Shown here in pieces: positions 7,575 through 15,843 of a DNA stretch of 64,000 nucleotides; the stretch's first letter is position 1; every line of letters begins with the position of its first letter. Where the stretch lies: assembly GCF_000517125.1 (NCBI RefSeq), contig NZ_KI912155.1, positions 3,598,029-3,662,028 of the forward strand, given 5' to 3'. A program made the translations under genes and the position numbers. Source of the stretch: Arthrobacter sp. MA-N2. GTDB lineage: Bacteria > Actinomycetota > Actinomycetes > Actinomycetales > Micrococcaceae. Below the pieces are notes generated by a model. That model was not told the origin of the DNA, ran no database searches, and saw only the letters and a program-made list of their open reading frames with translations.

Positions 7575-8420
7575 ATGACTAGCGATGCCCGTCCGTATGT
7601 CGGGTGCGGCCAGCCGGAACCTGCCGTTCCGCTGCTTGGCGGGGACGTGACGGAGGGGCTCGTCCGGGTGGGCGATACAGTGCGGCGCCCTGTAAGCGAC
7701 TCTTCGCCGCGGGTCCGCCGCGTCCTGGATTTCCTCCAATCGGCCGGATTCCAGGGAGCGCCCCGCTTCCTGGGCATCGACGAAAGCGGCAGGGACACCC
7801 TGAGCTTCGTTCCCGGTGACACCGCCGGCCGCCCTTGGCCAAGCTGGATCGCCGACGAATCGAGCGCCGTCAGCGTGGCGCGTTTGGTGCGGGCTTACGA
7901 TGACGCTGTGCAGCCGCTTGGCGTACCGGACTGGGCACATGCTGGCGACGGCGCCGATCCCCCGGGGTGCCCGCCCTCGATTGCGGGGCCGGCAACTTTG
8001 CTCGCCCACATGGACATCACCCCGGAGAATGTCGTCTTCCGGGACGGTGCCGCTGTCGCGCTGATCGACTTCGATCTGGCGCGCCCCGCAACTCGTACGG
8101 AAGAAGCCGCGAACCTACTCCTTTGGTGGGGCGCATGGATGCCCGTCGCCGACCGTGAGCCGGTGATGCGCAAGGTAGACGCCGCCTTCAGGGGCGCCGT
8201 GCTGCTCGACGCCTATGGCCTGGCTCCAGTTGACCGCGCCAAGATAGTTGACGTGGCCCGAAACTCCGCGGACCGCTCCTGGCATTTGATGCGGAGCAGG
8301 GCGCTCACCAAGGGGGGAGGCTGGAAAAGGATGTGGGACGAAGGAATCGGAGACAAGATTCTTCGCCGCCAAGCGTGGCTGGCCGAAAACGCCACAGCTC
8401 TCCACACCGCAATAACGTGA
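7575..8420 (+). CDS. Aminoglycoside phosphotransferase (APH)-family kinase-like protein
   Basis: The 281-residue protein has the APH catalytic loop HMDITPEN followed by a DFD metal-binding motif in ALIDFDLA. That is the order found in antibiotic phosphotransferases and related small-molecule kinases. The N-lobe is short (RVGDTVRRP, then FLQSAGFQGAPRFLG). I start at ATG 7575 (MTSDARPY); an in-frame upstream start would add a low-complexity leader with no ribosome site. The true substrate is unknown; most environmental members are not resistance enzymes. Confidence 0.8.
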   Translation: MTSDARPYVGCGQPEPAVPLLGGDVTEGLVRVGDTVRRPVSDSSPRVRRVLDFLQSAGFQGAPRFLGIDESGRDTLSFVPGDTAGRPWPSWIADESSAVSVARLVRAYDDAVQPLGVPDWAHAGDGADPPGCPPSIAGPATLLAHMDITPENVVFRDGAAVALIDFDLARPATRTEEAANLLLWWGAWMPVADREPVMRKVDAAFRGAVLLDAYGLAPVDRAKIVDVARNSADRSWHLMRSRALTKGGGWKRMWDEGIGDKILRRQAWLAENATALHTAIT

Positions 8421-8448
8421 CGGAGGCAGCGGCAGCGTGAAGCGGCGC

Positions 8449-8487
8449 TAATGCGCATTAATGCGAATGAGTATTGATAGCATTATC
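8449..8487. promoter_or_regulatory. AT-rich control region with overlapping palindromes before the ABC operon
   Basis: Two overlapping perfect 12-bp palindromes, TAATGCGCATTA (8449-8460) and CGCATTAATGCG (8454-8465), are followed by TGATAGCATTATC (8475-8487). The last resembles Fur-family boxes (TGATAAT-N-ATTATCA) but lacks the central spacer and has mismatches. It precedes the first ABC gene by 34 bases. A metalloregulator site is possible; it could also be part of the core promoter. Confidence 0.35.
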
Positions 8488-8521
8488 CAATTCACGCTCT
8501 CACGCCGATCCGAAGGTTCCC

Positions 8522-9346
8522 ATGCGCCCCGCACTCCTGGTTCAAGACTTGAGGGTGTCCCTCCGGGGACGCGCCCTGATTGACGGCGTCAGCTTCGCAC
8601 TTGACCCAGGTCAAAGATTGGCCCTCCTCGGAGCCTCGGGTTCAGGTAAGTCCCTCACCGCGGCTGCTCTGCTGGGACAGCTTCCGGCCGCAATGAGCGC
8701 TTCCGGGCGGTTGCAGATCAACGGCATGGACGTGCCGTTGTCCAGCACGGGAACCAAGCGCGACGGGATTGCCGCGATCCATCAGGACCCGATGTCGGCA
8801 CTTAACCCGTTGGTTCGTCTGGGCAAACAGCTTGAGATCCCGCTACGGCGTGCCGGCCTTTCGGCTTCCATGGCACGGCAACGGGCACTTGAGCTGATCT
8901 CGTCGGTGGGGATAGCGGAAGCCGAACGGACCCTGGAAAGCTTCAGCGGCGAATTGTCCGGCGGTCAGCTGCAACGGGTCTGCATCGCATTCGCGCTTGC
9001 TTGCCGTAGCGCCGTCTTGGTGGCGGATGAACCCACCACCGCGCTGGATATGGTCAGCCAGGCCAAGGTCCTCGACGCGTTGTCCTTGTACTCCACATCC
9101 GCGGATTCCACTGCCGCGGATTCCACTGCCGCGGATTCCACTGCCGCAGGCGTATTGGTGATTACGCATGACCTCGCTGTCGCTGCGGCTTTTTGCCATC
9201 GAGCCCTTGTCTTGGTTTCCGGCCGGCTCGTCGAAGAAGGATCGATGGAGTCGTTGGTGGAGCGGCCCAGCCACCGTTACACGAAGCAGCTCGTGGAAGC
9301 TGCCCATCTCGGTTTTGATTCCCTTCCCCGGGAAGCCACTGTATGA
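8522..9346 (+). CDS. Peptide/nickel-type ABC transporter ATP-binding protein 1
   Basis: This is a 274-residue ABC ATPase of the OppD/NikD group. Walker A is GASGSGKS (residues 37-44), the signature is LSGGQLQR, Walker B is VLVADEPT and the H-switch is ITHD. The start ATG at 8522 has GAAGG at good spacing. Three exact copies of a 15-base unit (9101-9145) encode repeated Ala-Asp-Ser-Thr-Ala just before the H-switch strand. Its stop overlaps the start of ATPase 2 by four bases. With the following three genes it forms a complete importer. Confidence 0.88.
   Translation: MRPALLVQDLRVSLRGRALIDGVSFALDPGQRLALLGASGSGKSLTAAALLGQLPAAMSASGRLQINGMDVPLSSTGTKRDGIAAIHQDPMSALNPLVRLGKQLEIPLRRAGLSASMARQRALELISSVGIAEAERTLESFSGELSGGQLQRVCIAFALACRSAVLVADEPTTALDMVSQAKVLDALSLYSTSADSTAADSTAADSTAAGVLVITHDLAVAAAFCHRALVLVSGRLVEEGSMESLVERPSHRYTKQLVEAAHLGFDSLPREATV
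9101..9145 (+). repeat. Three tandem copies of a 15-bp unit inside the ABC ATPase gene
   Basis: The unit GCGGATTCCACTGCC occurs exactly three times in a row at 9101, 9116 and 9131. It keeps the reading frame and adds Ala-Asp-Ser-Thr-Ala repeats to a surface loop of the ATPase. Slippage could change copy number between strains. Confidence 0.95.
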
Positions 9347-10149
9347 ACGCACGATTGTGCGCCGACAATCTGGGCCTCAGTTACCCACAACGGGGGCTCC
9401 TCAAGCGACGCGCAGCCTGGCCCGCAGTGCAGGATGTCTCCCTCAGTATTTCCGGCGGAGACAGCATCGGCCTGGTGGGCGGATCGGGCGCCGGAAAATC
9501 GACGCTCCTGAGGATCCTGCTTGCTGTGGAGAAGCCGAATGCCGGAACCGTGACGTTCAATGACAATCCGGTTCTGCCCGGTCCTGCCTCGTCCTTGAGG
9601 TGGTACCGCCGCGCGGTGCAATACATTCCACAAAATCCGGCGGCAGCCCTTGACCCGGGCATGAACGTGGAGCGCCTCCTCCTGGAACCCCTGAGGCAGC
9701 TGCGCGTCAGCGGAGACCACCACGGGATGATCCTGAACGCCCTGCACCGGGTCGAGCTCGATCCCGGCCTGCTTTCGCGTCGGCCCCGAGAACTGTCCGG
9801 CGGGCAGAACCAGCGCGTGGCGATTGCCCGGGCCTTGGTCCCCTCGCCGCACATCCTTCTCGCGGACGAACCGGTCAGCGGGCTCGATCTTCCCCTCAGG
9901 AACACGGTCTTGGCCCTCATGGAACGCCTGGTACATCGGGACGGGCTTGGACTCCTGTTCGTCTCCCATGATCTGGCGGCCGTCGCCCGGCTGTGTTCCC
10001 GGACGTTGGTCCTCTCGGGGGGACGCATCGTGGAACAAGGACCCACCGCGGCGGTGTACACCAAGCCACAGACCCGGGAAACCAGGGAGCTCGTAGCCTC
10101 CCTCCCCCGGCTGCACAGAGACAAGGAGCTGGACAAAGACAAGCCGTGA
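9343..10149 (+). CDS. Peptide/nickel-type ABC transporter ATP-binding protein 2
   Basis: This 268-residue ABC ATPase is of the OppF/NikE group. Walker A is GGSGAGKS, the Q-loop is IPQNPAAALDP, the signature is LSGGQNQR, Walker B is ILLADEPV and the H-switch is VSHDL. It overlaps the end of ATPase 1 (ATGA). The C-terminus is a charged Lys/Asp tail instead of the usual oligopeptide-binding extension. Together with ATPase 1 it would energise the fused permease encoded two genes downstream. Confidence 0.88.
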   Translation: MNARLCADNLGLSYPQRGLLKRRAAWPAVQDVSLSISGGDSIGLVGGSGAGKSTLLRILLAVEKPNAGTVTFNDNPVLPGPASSLRWYRRAVQYIPQNPAAALDPGMNVERLLLEPLRQLRVSGDHHGMILNALHRVELDPGLLSRRPRELSGGQNQRVAIARALVPSPHILLADEPVSGLDLPLRNTVLALMERLVHRDGLGLLFVSHDLAAVARLCSRTLVLSGGRIVEQGPTAAVYTKPQTRETRELVASLPRLHRDKELDKDKP

Positions 10150-10235
10150 AGACTGTGAACCCCCGCACGGAGCCACACTCGCAAGACTCCACCCCGACTC
10201 ATCCACTCACACCCACGAAAGACAGGTACCCATCC

Positions 10236-11765
10236 GTGGCTATTCCACGCCCAAAAGCAGTTGCCGCCATATTCCTTAGCTCCGCGATGGCCGCAAGCCT
10301 CAGCGGTTGCTTCGCTCCAGGCAACACTCCAGCGGCCGGCAGCAGCGCTGACTCCCGAATCAAAGTGGCAATGTTGCAGCCACCCCGATCCGGACTGAAC
10401 CCCTTAAGCGACGACGCGTTCAAGCTCTCACGCTGGAAGACCGCCGAGACACTGGTTGTCCTCGATGCCCTCGGCGATGCCCAGCCATCGCTGTCAACGG
10501 CCTGGAAGCAACTGGACGGCAAGACCTGGCGCTTCGAACTCCGTACAGGCGTGAAATTCCATGACGGAACGCCACTGACCGCGGAGCAAGTTGCGTCGTC
10601 GTTGACGGCGGCGGCGAGCGCAAAACCCCGGCCCAGAATTCTCGACGGCGTGCAGCTGAGCGTCCGCACGGACGGTGGGGACGCCGTCGTCGTTAGCACC
10701 CAAACGGACGATCCACTGGTTCCGCAGCGGCTGTCGAGCCCCCAGCTTTCCATCCTTGCCGCGTCCGCTTACAAACCCGGAGGTGTGGTCAGCCCCATCA
10801 GCGCAGGTACCGGACCTTTTGTCCTTGCGTCTGCGGAAGGCACCACATCAGCGACCCTCAACCGCTTTGCAGACTACTGGGGCGAGAAAGCGGCGAGCAG
10901 CGGCGTCGACGTCCAATACGTTCCCGACGGCACGGCGCGCGCAGCCGCGCTGAGGACCGGAACCGCCGACGTCGTCGAGGCTATTCCCGTAGGCCAAGTC
11001 GCCCAGATCAAAGCCGACTTGATTCACGAAGTCCCCATGCCCCGGACCAACACCCTCTACCTGAACACCAAAACGGGCGCCTTTGCGGATCCGTCAGTTC
11101 GGGCAGCGGCAAGGACATCGATTGATCGGGCCGCCATTGTTGAACAGGCCTACGAAGGACGTGCGGACGTTGCAGAAGGCCTCCTGGGTCCTGCACTTCA
11201 CTGGGCGGCCCAGGAAAGGCAAAACGCCACATACATTGAATCCCTGAAGAAACGGGCACAAGCAGCACCGGCCGGCGGTCGCCGCATCAAACTTGGCACG
11301 TTCACGGATCGGGCCGAGCTGCCCGAGGTCGCCGTGCAGCTTGAGCAGCAGCTCGAGGCCGCCGGTTTCATCGTGGAGCAGGTGGTCCGGGAGTACCAGC
11401 ACATCGAGTCAGACGCACTGGCCGGCAAGTTCGATGCCTTCATCCTTTCCCGTGCCACGGTCTTGGACTCAGGGGACCCTGTGGCCTACATGTTCAGTGA
11501 TTTCTCCTGCAAAGGCTCCTTCAACATCTCCCAGTTCTGCGATGCCGAAGTGGACGCAGCGCTGGGCCGGGCAGCCGCCATTCCTCCAGGCCCGGAGCGC
11601 CGGTCGGCAATTGCCGCGGCCGAGGCGCTCATCCTCTCGAAGGATGCGGCCGTGCCGCTGCTGCATGAACGCGTTATCCAAGGCGAATCGACCGGGATAC
11701 GCCACGTGGAACGCGATCCCCGCGAGCGCGCGTTGATCACCAGCAAAACAGGAATTGTTGGCTGA
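10236..11765 (+). CDS. ABC transporter substrate-binding lipoprotein (family 5, peptide/nickel type)
   Basis: The 509-residue protein begins with a lipoprotein signal peptide ending LSGC, so Cys25 would be lipidated. The SBP family 5 fold follows, with WRFELRTGVKFHDGTPLTAEQV being diagnostic in part (RTGVKFHDGTPLTAEQV). GTG at 10236 is taken as start because the signal peptide begins there. This group binds di- and oligopeptides, nickel or metallophores. The sequence does not settle which one, although a Fur-like motif before the operon hints at metal. Its stop overlaps the permease start by one base. Confidence 0.85.
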   Translation: MAIPRPKAVAAIFLSSAMAASLSGCFAPGNTPAAGSSADSRIKVAMLQPPRSGLNPLSDDAFKLSRWKTAETLVVLDALGDAQPSLSTAWKQLDGKTWRFELRTGVKFHDGTPLTAEQVASSLTAAASAKPRPRILDGVQLSVRTDGGDAVVVSTQTDDPLVPQRLSSPQLSILAASAYKPGGVVSPISAGTGPFVLASAEGTTSATLNRFADYWGEKAASSGVDVQYVPDGTARAAALRTGTADVVEAIPVGQVAQIKADLIHEVPMPRTNTLYLNTKTGAFADPSVRAAARTSIDRAAIVEQAYEGRADVAEGLLGPALHWAAQERQNATYIESLKKRAQAAPAGGRRIKLGTFTDRAELPEVAVQLEQQLEAAGFIVEQVVREYQHIESDALAGKFDAFILSRATVLDSGDPVAYMFSDFSCKGSFNISQFCDAEVDAALGRAAAIPPGPERRSAIAAAEALILSKDAAVPLLHERVIQGESTGIRHVERDPRERALITSKTGIVG

Positions 11766-13483
11766 TGCGGGGCAGGGCGTTCATCAAAACTACGGCCTCC
11801 AGAGCCGTGGCACTCTTCTCGATAGTTGTCCTGATCGGGCTCCTGCCATGGTTTTCGGGACAACGCCCGGAGTACACCGTCCTGCGGGCCCGGTATGCCG
11901 ATCGGGAAGCGACTGATGAAACGCTGAGCATGATCCGCGCGGAACTCGGGCTCGATCGAGGGCCAGTGCACATCTTCCTCGAATGGGCCGGTGGCCTTTT
12001 GCGCGGGGACACGGGAAATTCCTGGATTACCAACACGCCCGTTGGCCCCGGCATTGTGGAAGCCCTGGGAGTGTCCGTCACCCTAATGGCCTGCGCCATG
12101 GTCGTTGCAAGCTTGGTGGCTACCGCACTCTGCGTTCCTTGCGTGCTACGCGGGCTGGCCGGGAACCCGGGGCGAGGCTCCGGGATCGTAGCCGCGGCTA
12201 CGACGGCCCTCCCCGAGTTCCTCCTGGCGGCCATGCTGCTTGTCATCGGTGCCGTATGGCTAGGCTGTTTCCCACCCTATGGCTGGCAGGGAGTGGGCCA
12301 CGCGGTGTTGCCGGCGCTTTCCCTTGGCATGCCTGCCGGTGGCCTGATCGGGCGGCTGCTTTCGGACGCCATCAGCCTGGCGTTCGCCGAGAAATGGGTG
12401 GGTACTTGGGCCATGGCCGGGGCGAGCCGCGCCAGGCTCACCGCGGCGGTGCTCCGCCGTGCCCTGCCATCGGTGATGAGTCAGATCGGGCTTGTCCTCA
12501 TTGGCCTCACCGGCGGGGCGGTTGTCGTGGAAAAGGTCTTCGCGATTCCCGGTTTGGGCCGTGCAGTCCTGGTCGCGGCGAGCGCGCAAGACATCCCTGC
12601 GCTGCAGGCAGGAGTACTGGCCCTTCTCGTGCTGGCCGTCGGGGCGGGTTCCCTCAGCGCGGCGGCCCGGTATCTCTTGTTGGGTGCGGCATTGCGTTCC
12701 GGGACAGTTCCCGTTCCGGAACCGCCGGGAAGATCACGACGGCGGGATTCCGCCGTCCCGCTCGTCGCTGCGGGAGCGTTGATTCTCGTCGTCGTCGCGG
12801 GATTGCTTCGCGACCCGTTCACTTCGAGCCATGCGCGGCTTGCCAGCCCGGGCTTCGGACTGCCTTTCGGGGCCGATGCCAGCGGACGGGACCTCCTCGC
12901 CCGGGTTGGACACGGTGCCGTCTCCACCTTGGGAACGGCTTTGCTTGTGGTGCTGGCTTGCCTTGTGATCGGGATGGTCGTCGGGCTCTTCCCCCTCGCG
13001 GCGACCGGTCCGCTTGAAGTAGCCAACGCCGCTCCGCCTATCCTCGCCGGCCTGATCGTGGCAGTGATGACAGGTCCCTCGGCTGAAGGGGCGGCGATAG
13101 CCGTCACCTTGGTCAGTTGGGCACCTCTGGCTGCGCACACGGCGGCCTTGGCGCAGGAGGCCAGGGCGCAGCCCCACGTGAGAATCCTTCCGGTCCTGGG
13201 CGTAGGACGGCTCCGCGTCCTGTGGCGCTACCTCCTCCCGGCCATCCTTGGGCCGGTGTTCCGGCATTCGATGCTCCGGATACCGGGAATCGCACTCGCC
13301 CTGGCTGCCTTGGGATTTCTCGGCCTCGGCCCCCAACAGCCGTCGCCGGAATGGGGCCTCATCCTCGCTGAAGGAATCAACTATGTGGAGCGTGCCCCCT
13401 GGACCGTCGCCGCTCCGGCGTCGGCGTTGATCTTCGCCTCGATTCTGGCAGTTTCACTGTCTAGCGTGAGGTGGCGAAGGTAA
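11765..13483 (+). CDS. Fused double permease of a peptide/nickel-type ABC transporter (DppB-DppC fusion)
   Basis: The 572-residue protein contains two complete permease halves that are normally separate genes. The N-half (residues about 10-310) has the DppB layout and an EAA loop EKWVGTWAMAGASRARL. The C-half (about 330-572) has FGADASGRDLLARV, typical of DppC, and a second EAA loop ending LRVLWRYLLP. A single chain would therefore form the whole membrane pore. A proline/arginine-rich linker joins the halves. It is the last gene of the operon, starting on the stop of the binding-protein gene. Confidence 0.88.
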   Translation: MRGRAFIKTTASRAVALFSIVVLIGLLPWFSGQRPEYTVLRARYADREATDETLSMIRAELGLDRGPVHIFLEWAGGLLRGDTGNSWITNTPVGPGIVEALGVSVTLMACAMVVASLVATALCVPCVLRGLAGNPGRGSGIVAAATTALPEFLLAAMLLVIGAVWLGCFPPYGWQGVGHAVLPALSLGMPAGGLIGRLLSDAISLAFAEKWVGTWAMAGASRARLTAAVLRRALPSVMSQIGLVLIGLTGGAVVVEKVFAIPGLGRAVLVAASAQDIPALQAGVLALLVLAVGAGSLSAAARYLLLGAALRSGTVPVPEPPGRSRRRDSAVPLVAAGALILVVVAGLLRDPFTSSHARLASPGFGLPFGADASGRDLLARVGHGAVSTLGTALLVVLACLVIGMVVGLFPLAATGPLEVANAAPPILAGLIVAVMTGPSAEGAAIAVTLVSWAPLAAHTAALAQEARAQPHVRILPVLGVGRLRVLWRYLLPAILGPVFRHSMLRIPGIALALAALGFLGLGPQQPSPEWGLILAEGINYVERAPWTVAAPASALIFASILAVSLSSVRWRR

Positions 13484-13513
13484 ACGAGGCGAGTTGGGGC
13501 AGAGTAGCCCCAA

Positions 13514-13548
13514 TTGACTCATTCGAATATATGTTCGAAAATTGAATT
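13514..13548 (+). promoter_or_regulatory. SOS promoter with LexA box for imuA'-imuB-dnaE2
   Basis: A near-consensus actinobacterial LexA box TCGAATATATGTTCGA lies at 13523-13538 (consensus TCGAAC-N4-GTTCGA, one mismatch). It sits in the 17-base spacer between a TTGACT -35 (13514-13519) and a GAAAAT -10 (13537-13542). The expected transcription start then falls at or next to the ATG at 13549. No ribosome site precedes that ATG, so the mRNA may be leaderless. LexA binding here would cover the core promoter. Confidence 0.88.
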
Positions 13549-14205
13549 ATGCCTTCCCGCCTGACTTCCGCCTCGCCAGCTTCGCTGCGCGATGACTTAC
13601 AGGCGAGAATCCACCTCATGCAGGGCAAACGCAGCAGCGAACGCTCGCTGCCCGTGCTCCCCTCGCTCAGCAGGCTCTTGCCGGGCGGGCTGCGCCCGGG
13701 TGCGGCGTATTCCATACAGGGGTCCATGTCACTGGCCATGGCTTTGTTGGCCGGCCCCTCACGCGATGGCTCCTGGTGTGGAGTGGCAGGGCTTCCTGAC
13801 TTCGGAGTCGAGGCGGCAGCAGGTTTCGGCATTGCACTTGATCGACTGGTCCTGGTACCTGACCCCGGTATTAGTTGGACTGCGGTAATCGCCGCCATGG
13901 CGGACGTGCTCTCGGTAGTGCTTGCATGCGCTCCGGAAAGAGTCGCACCCGCCGAGGCCGCCCGTCTGGGAGCCAGGCTCCGGGAGCGTAGTTCCGTCCT
14001 CCTTGTCTTGGGACCGTGGCCGCAGAGCGAAGCCGTTTTGCAAGTGAATGGATATGAGTGGGCCGGGCTTGGGCAGGGCCACGGACATTTCAATAGGCAG
14101 GAACTTGAGCTCGAAGTCGCCCTGCGGGGCAGTTCCCGCCGGGCTTCCGTGGATCTTGCGGACAGCGGTCCGGTAGATCTGTCCCGCCATCGGATGGGAG
14201 CATGA
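13549..14205 (+). CDS. imuA': ImuA'-like SOS mutagenesis protein
   Basis: This is a 218-residue RecA-fold-like protein without an intact Walker A. The stretch LPVLPSLSRLLPGGLRPGAAYSI is the typical ImuA'/SulA-like N-terminus (LLPGGLRPG). The gene directly follows a LexA box and overlaps imuB by four bases. In mycobacteria ImuA' binds ImuB and RecA and is needed for DnaE2-dependent translesion synthesis. The identification rests strongly on context, since the family is very divergent. Confidence 0.85.
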   Translation: MPSRLTSASPASLRDDLQARIHLMQGKRSSERSLPVLPSLSRLLPGGLRPGAAYSIQGSMSLAMALLAGPSRDGSWCGVAGLPDFGVEAAAGFGIALDRLVLVPDPGISWTAVIAAMADVLSVVLACAPERVAPAEAARLGARLRERSSVLLVLGPWPQSEAVLQVNGYEWAGLGQGHGHFNRQELELEVALRGSSRRASVDLADSGPVDLSRHRMGA

Positions 14206-15803
14206 TGCTGTTTCAGCTTGAGACCCCGGTGCGCGCGTTGGTGGCCTGGTTCCCGGATTGGCCGCTGGTCGCCGCACGTTTGGCAGATGCACTGCCGCCC
14301 GATGTACCCGCGGCGGTCATCGGCCAAGGTGTCATTGCTGCTTGCTCTGCGGAGGCACGGGCAGAGGGAGTCGTCCGGGGCTTGCGGCTAAGGGAAGCGC
14401 AGACCCGTTGTCCCGAGCTGGTGGTATGCGCCGTTGATCCTTTGCGGGACGCGCGGGAATTCGAACCTGTGATTTCCTCGCTTGAAGAACGAACTCCCGG
14501 GGTGGAAGTACTTCGCCCGGGCCTATGCGCACTCCGGGCCAGGGGGGCTGCCCGATATTACGGCGGCGAGGAAGAGGCCGCAGGTGCTGTGCTTGAATCG
14601 GCCGACCGCCTCGGCATGGAGGCCAGGGTAGGGATCGCAGACTCCGTGTTTGCGGCTGAACAGGCAGCCCGGAGCACCAGCGAACTTACTGCCCTTCTTG
14701 TGCTGCCGCCGGGTTCTTCCCGGGATTTCCTGAGTCCATTTCCGGTGGAAGTATTGGGACAAGCGAAGCTTGCCTCCTTACTCAAGCGCCTTGGAATTCT
14801 CACCTTGGGGAATTTCGCCAATCTCCCGGCCGCAGATGTGCGTGCCCGTTTCGGAGCTGTCGGAATCAGCGCACATGCCTTGGCAAGCGGCCAGGATCCT
14901 CGCCGGATCATCCCCCGTACGCCCCCGCGGAAATTGAATCAGCAGGCGGAGTTCGAACCGGGCCTGGACCGGGTTGACCAACTCGCTTTCCAGCTCCGTG
15001 CAACGGCTGACACCTTCGTGACCGGGCTGCAGACGGAAGGCTTGGTCTGCACGGAGCTCAGGGTTCTGATCACCGACGAAGCGGGCAACCGCTCCGAGCG
15101 GACGTGGGGCCACCCCCGCCACTTCACAGCCAGCGACGCCGTGGACAGGGTGCGTTGGCAGCTTCAGTCGCAAGCCCCTGCCGACGGCGGAATGCGCGAC
15201 GGCGGATCGGCTCGCGGCGGGCCCTCCTCACCGGTCATCCGGGTAGAGTTCGTTCCCGTCCGGGTGGACTCCATCGCCCATCATGGGAGCGCGCTCTTTG
15301 GAGATGGAGCAGAGGAACAGATCCATCATGGACTGAGCCGGATCCAAAGCATGCTGGGACATGAAGCCGTAGTAGTGCCTGCCATCTCCGGAGGACGGTT
15401 GCTGGCCGAGCGGCGCCGTTTGGTGCCCTGGGGAGATGCCTTGCCTTCAGGAACGGCCGCCTTGGCGTCCAGGCCCTGGCCCGGCAGGATTCCAGACCCA
15501 CAACCGGCCACGGTATTCGCTTCCCTCATCCCGGTCCTGTTGCTCGACGCGAATAAGGAAAAAGTCCGTACAGATCATCGTGGCGGATTGATTGCCCCGC
15601 CGATGTGGTTCTGTCCCACCGGAGATCCCGTACGACGGCGGCTGGTCGCTCAGTGGGCCGGCCCCTGGCCGCTGAGACAGAGATGGTGGGACGCCGACCA
15701 TGGTCTTGAAGCGGATCGGTTCCAGCTTGTGGACGGAAACGGAGAGGCCTGGCTCCTTCTCCTGGACGAGCAGAACTGGTGGGCAGAGGCCCGCTACGAC
15801 TGA
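14202..15803 (+). CDS. imuB: ImuB, catalytically inactive Y-family polymerase homologue
   Basis: The 533-residue protein has the DinB-like layout (N-terminal LVAWFPDWPLVAAR, thumb and little-finger regions) but lacks the acidic catalytic residues. Where active enzymes have a D-x-D near the N-terminus it has FPDWP, and the usual DE pair is replaced by LRARGA. The C-terminal part contains RRLVPWGD, a motif recurring in actinobacterial ImuB. In mycobacteria ImuB is the hub that recruits DnaE2 and ImuA' to the beta clamp. It overlaps imuA' by four bases, and dnaE2 starts 40 bases downstream of its stop. Confidence 0.9.
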   Translation: MMLFQLETPVRALVAWFPDWPLVAARLADALPPDVPAAVIGQGVIAACSAEARAEGVVRGLRLREAQTRCPELVVCAVDPLRDAREFEPVISSLEERTPGVEVLRPGLCALRARGAARYYGGEEEAAGAVLESADRLGMEARVGIADSVFAAEQAARSTSELTALLVLPPGSSRDFLSPFPVEVLGQAKLASLLKRLGILTLGNFANLPAADVRARFGAVGISAHALASGQDPRRIIPRTPPRKLNQQAEFEPGLDRVDQLAFQLRATADTFVTGLQTEGLVCTELRVLITDEAGNRSERTWGHPRHFTASDAVDRVRWQLQSQAPADGGMRDGGSARGGPSSPVIRVEFVPVRVDSIAHHGSALFGDGAEEQIHHGLSRIQSMLGHEAVVVPAISGGRLLAERRRLVPWGDALPSGTAALASRPWPGRIPDPQPATVFASLIPVLLLDANKEKVRTDHRGGLIAPPMWFCPTGDPVRRRLVAQWAGPWPLRQRWWDADHGLEADRFQLVDGNGEAWLLLLDEQNWWAEARYD

Positions 15804-15843
15804 ACAGCCAGAAGGAGCACTGATCTTTAGGCAGGAAGACAAT

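Noticed and set aside
6825-8009. 394-codon minus-strand frame covering the APH-like gene and cadD remnant
   Set aside because: Only the short CadD-like stretch within it has family resemblance; the rest is antisense or out of frame to real genes.
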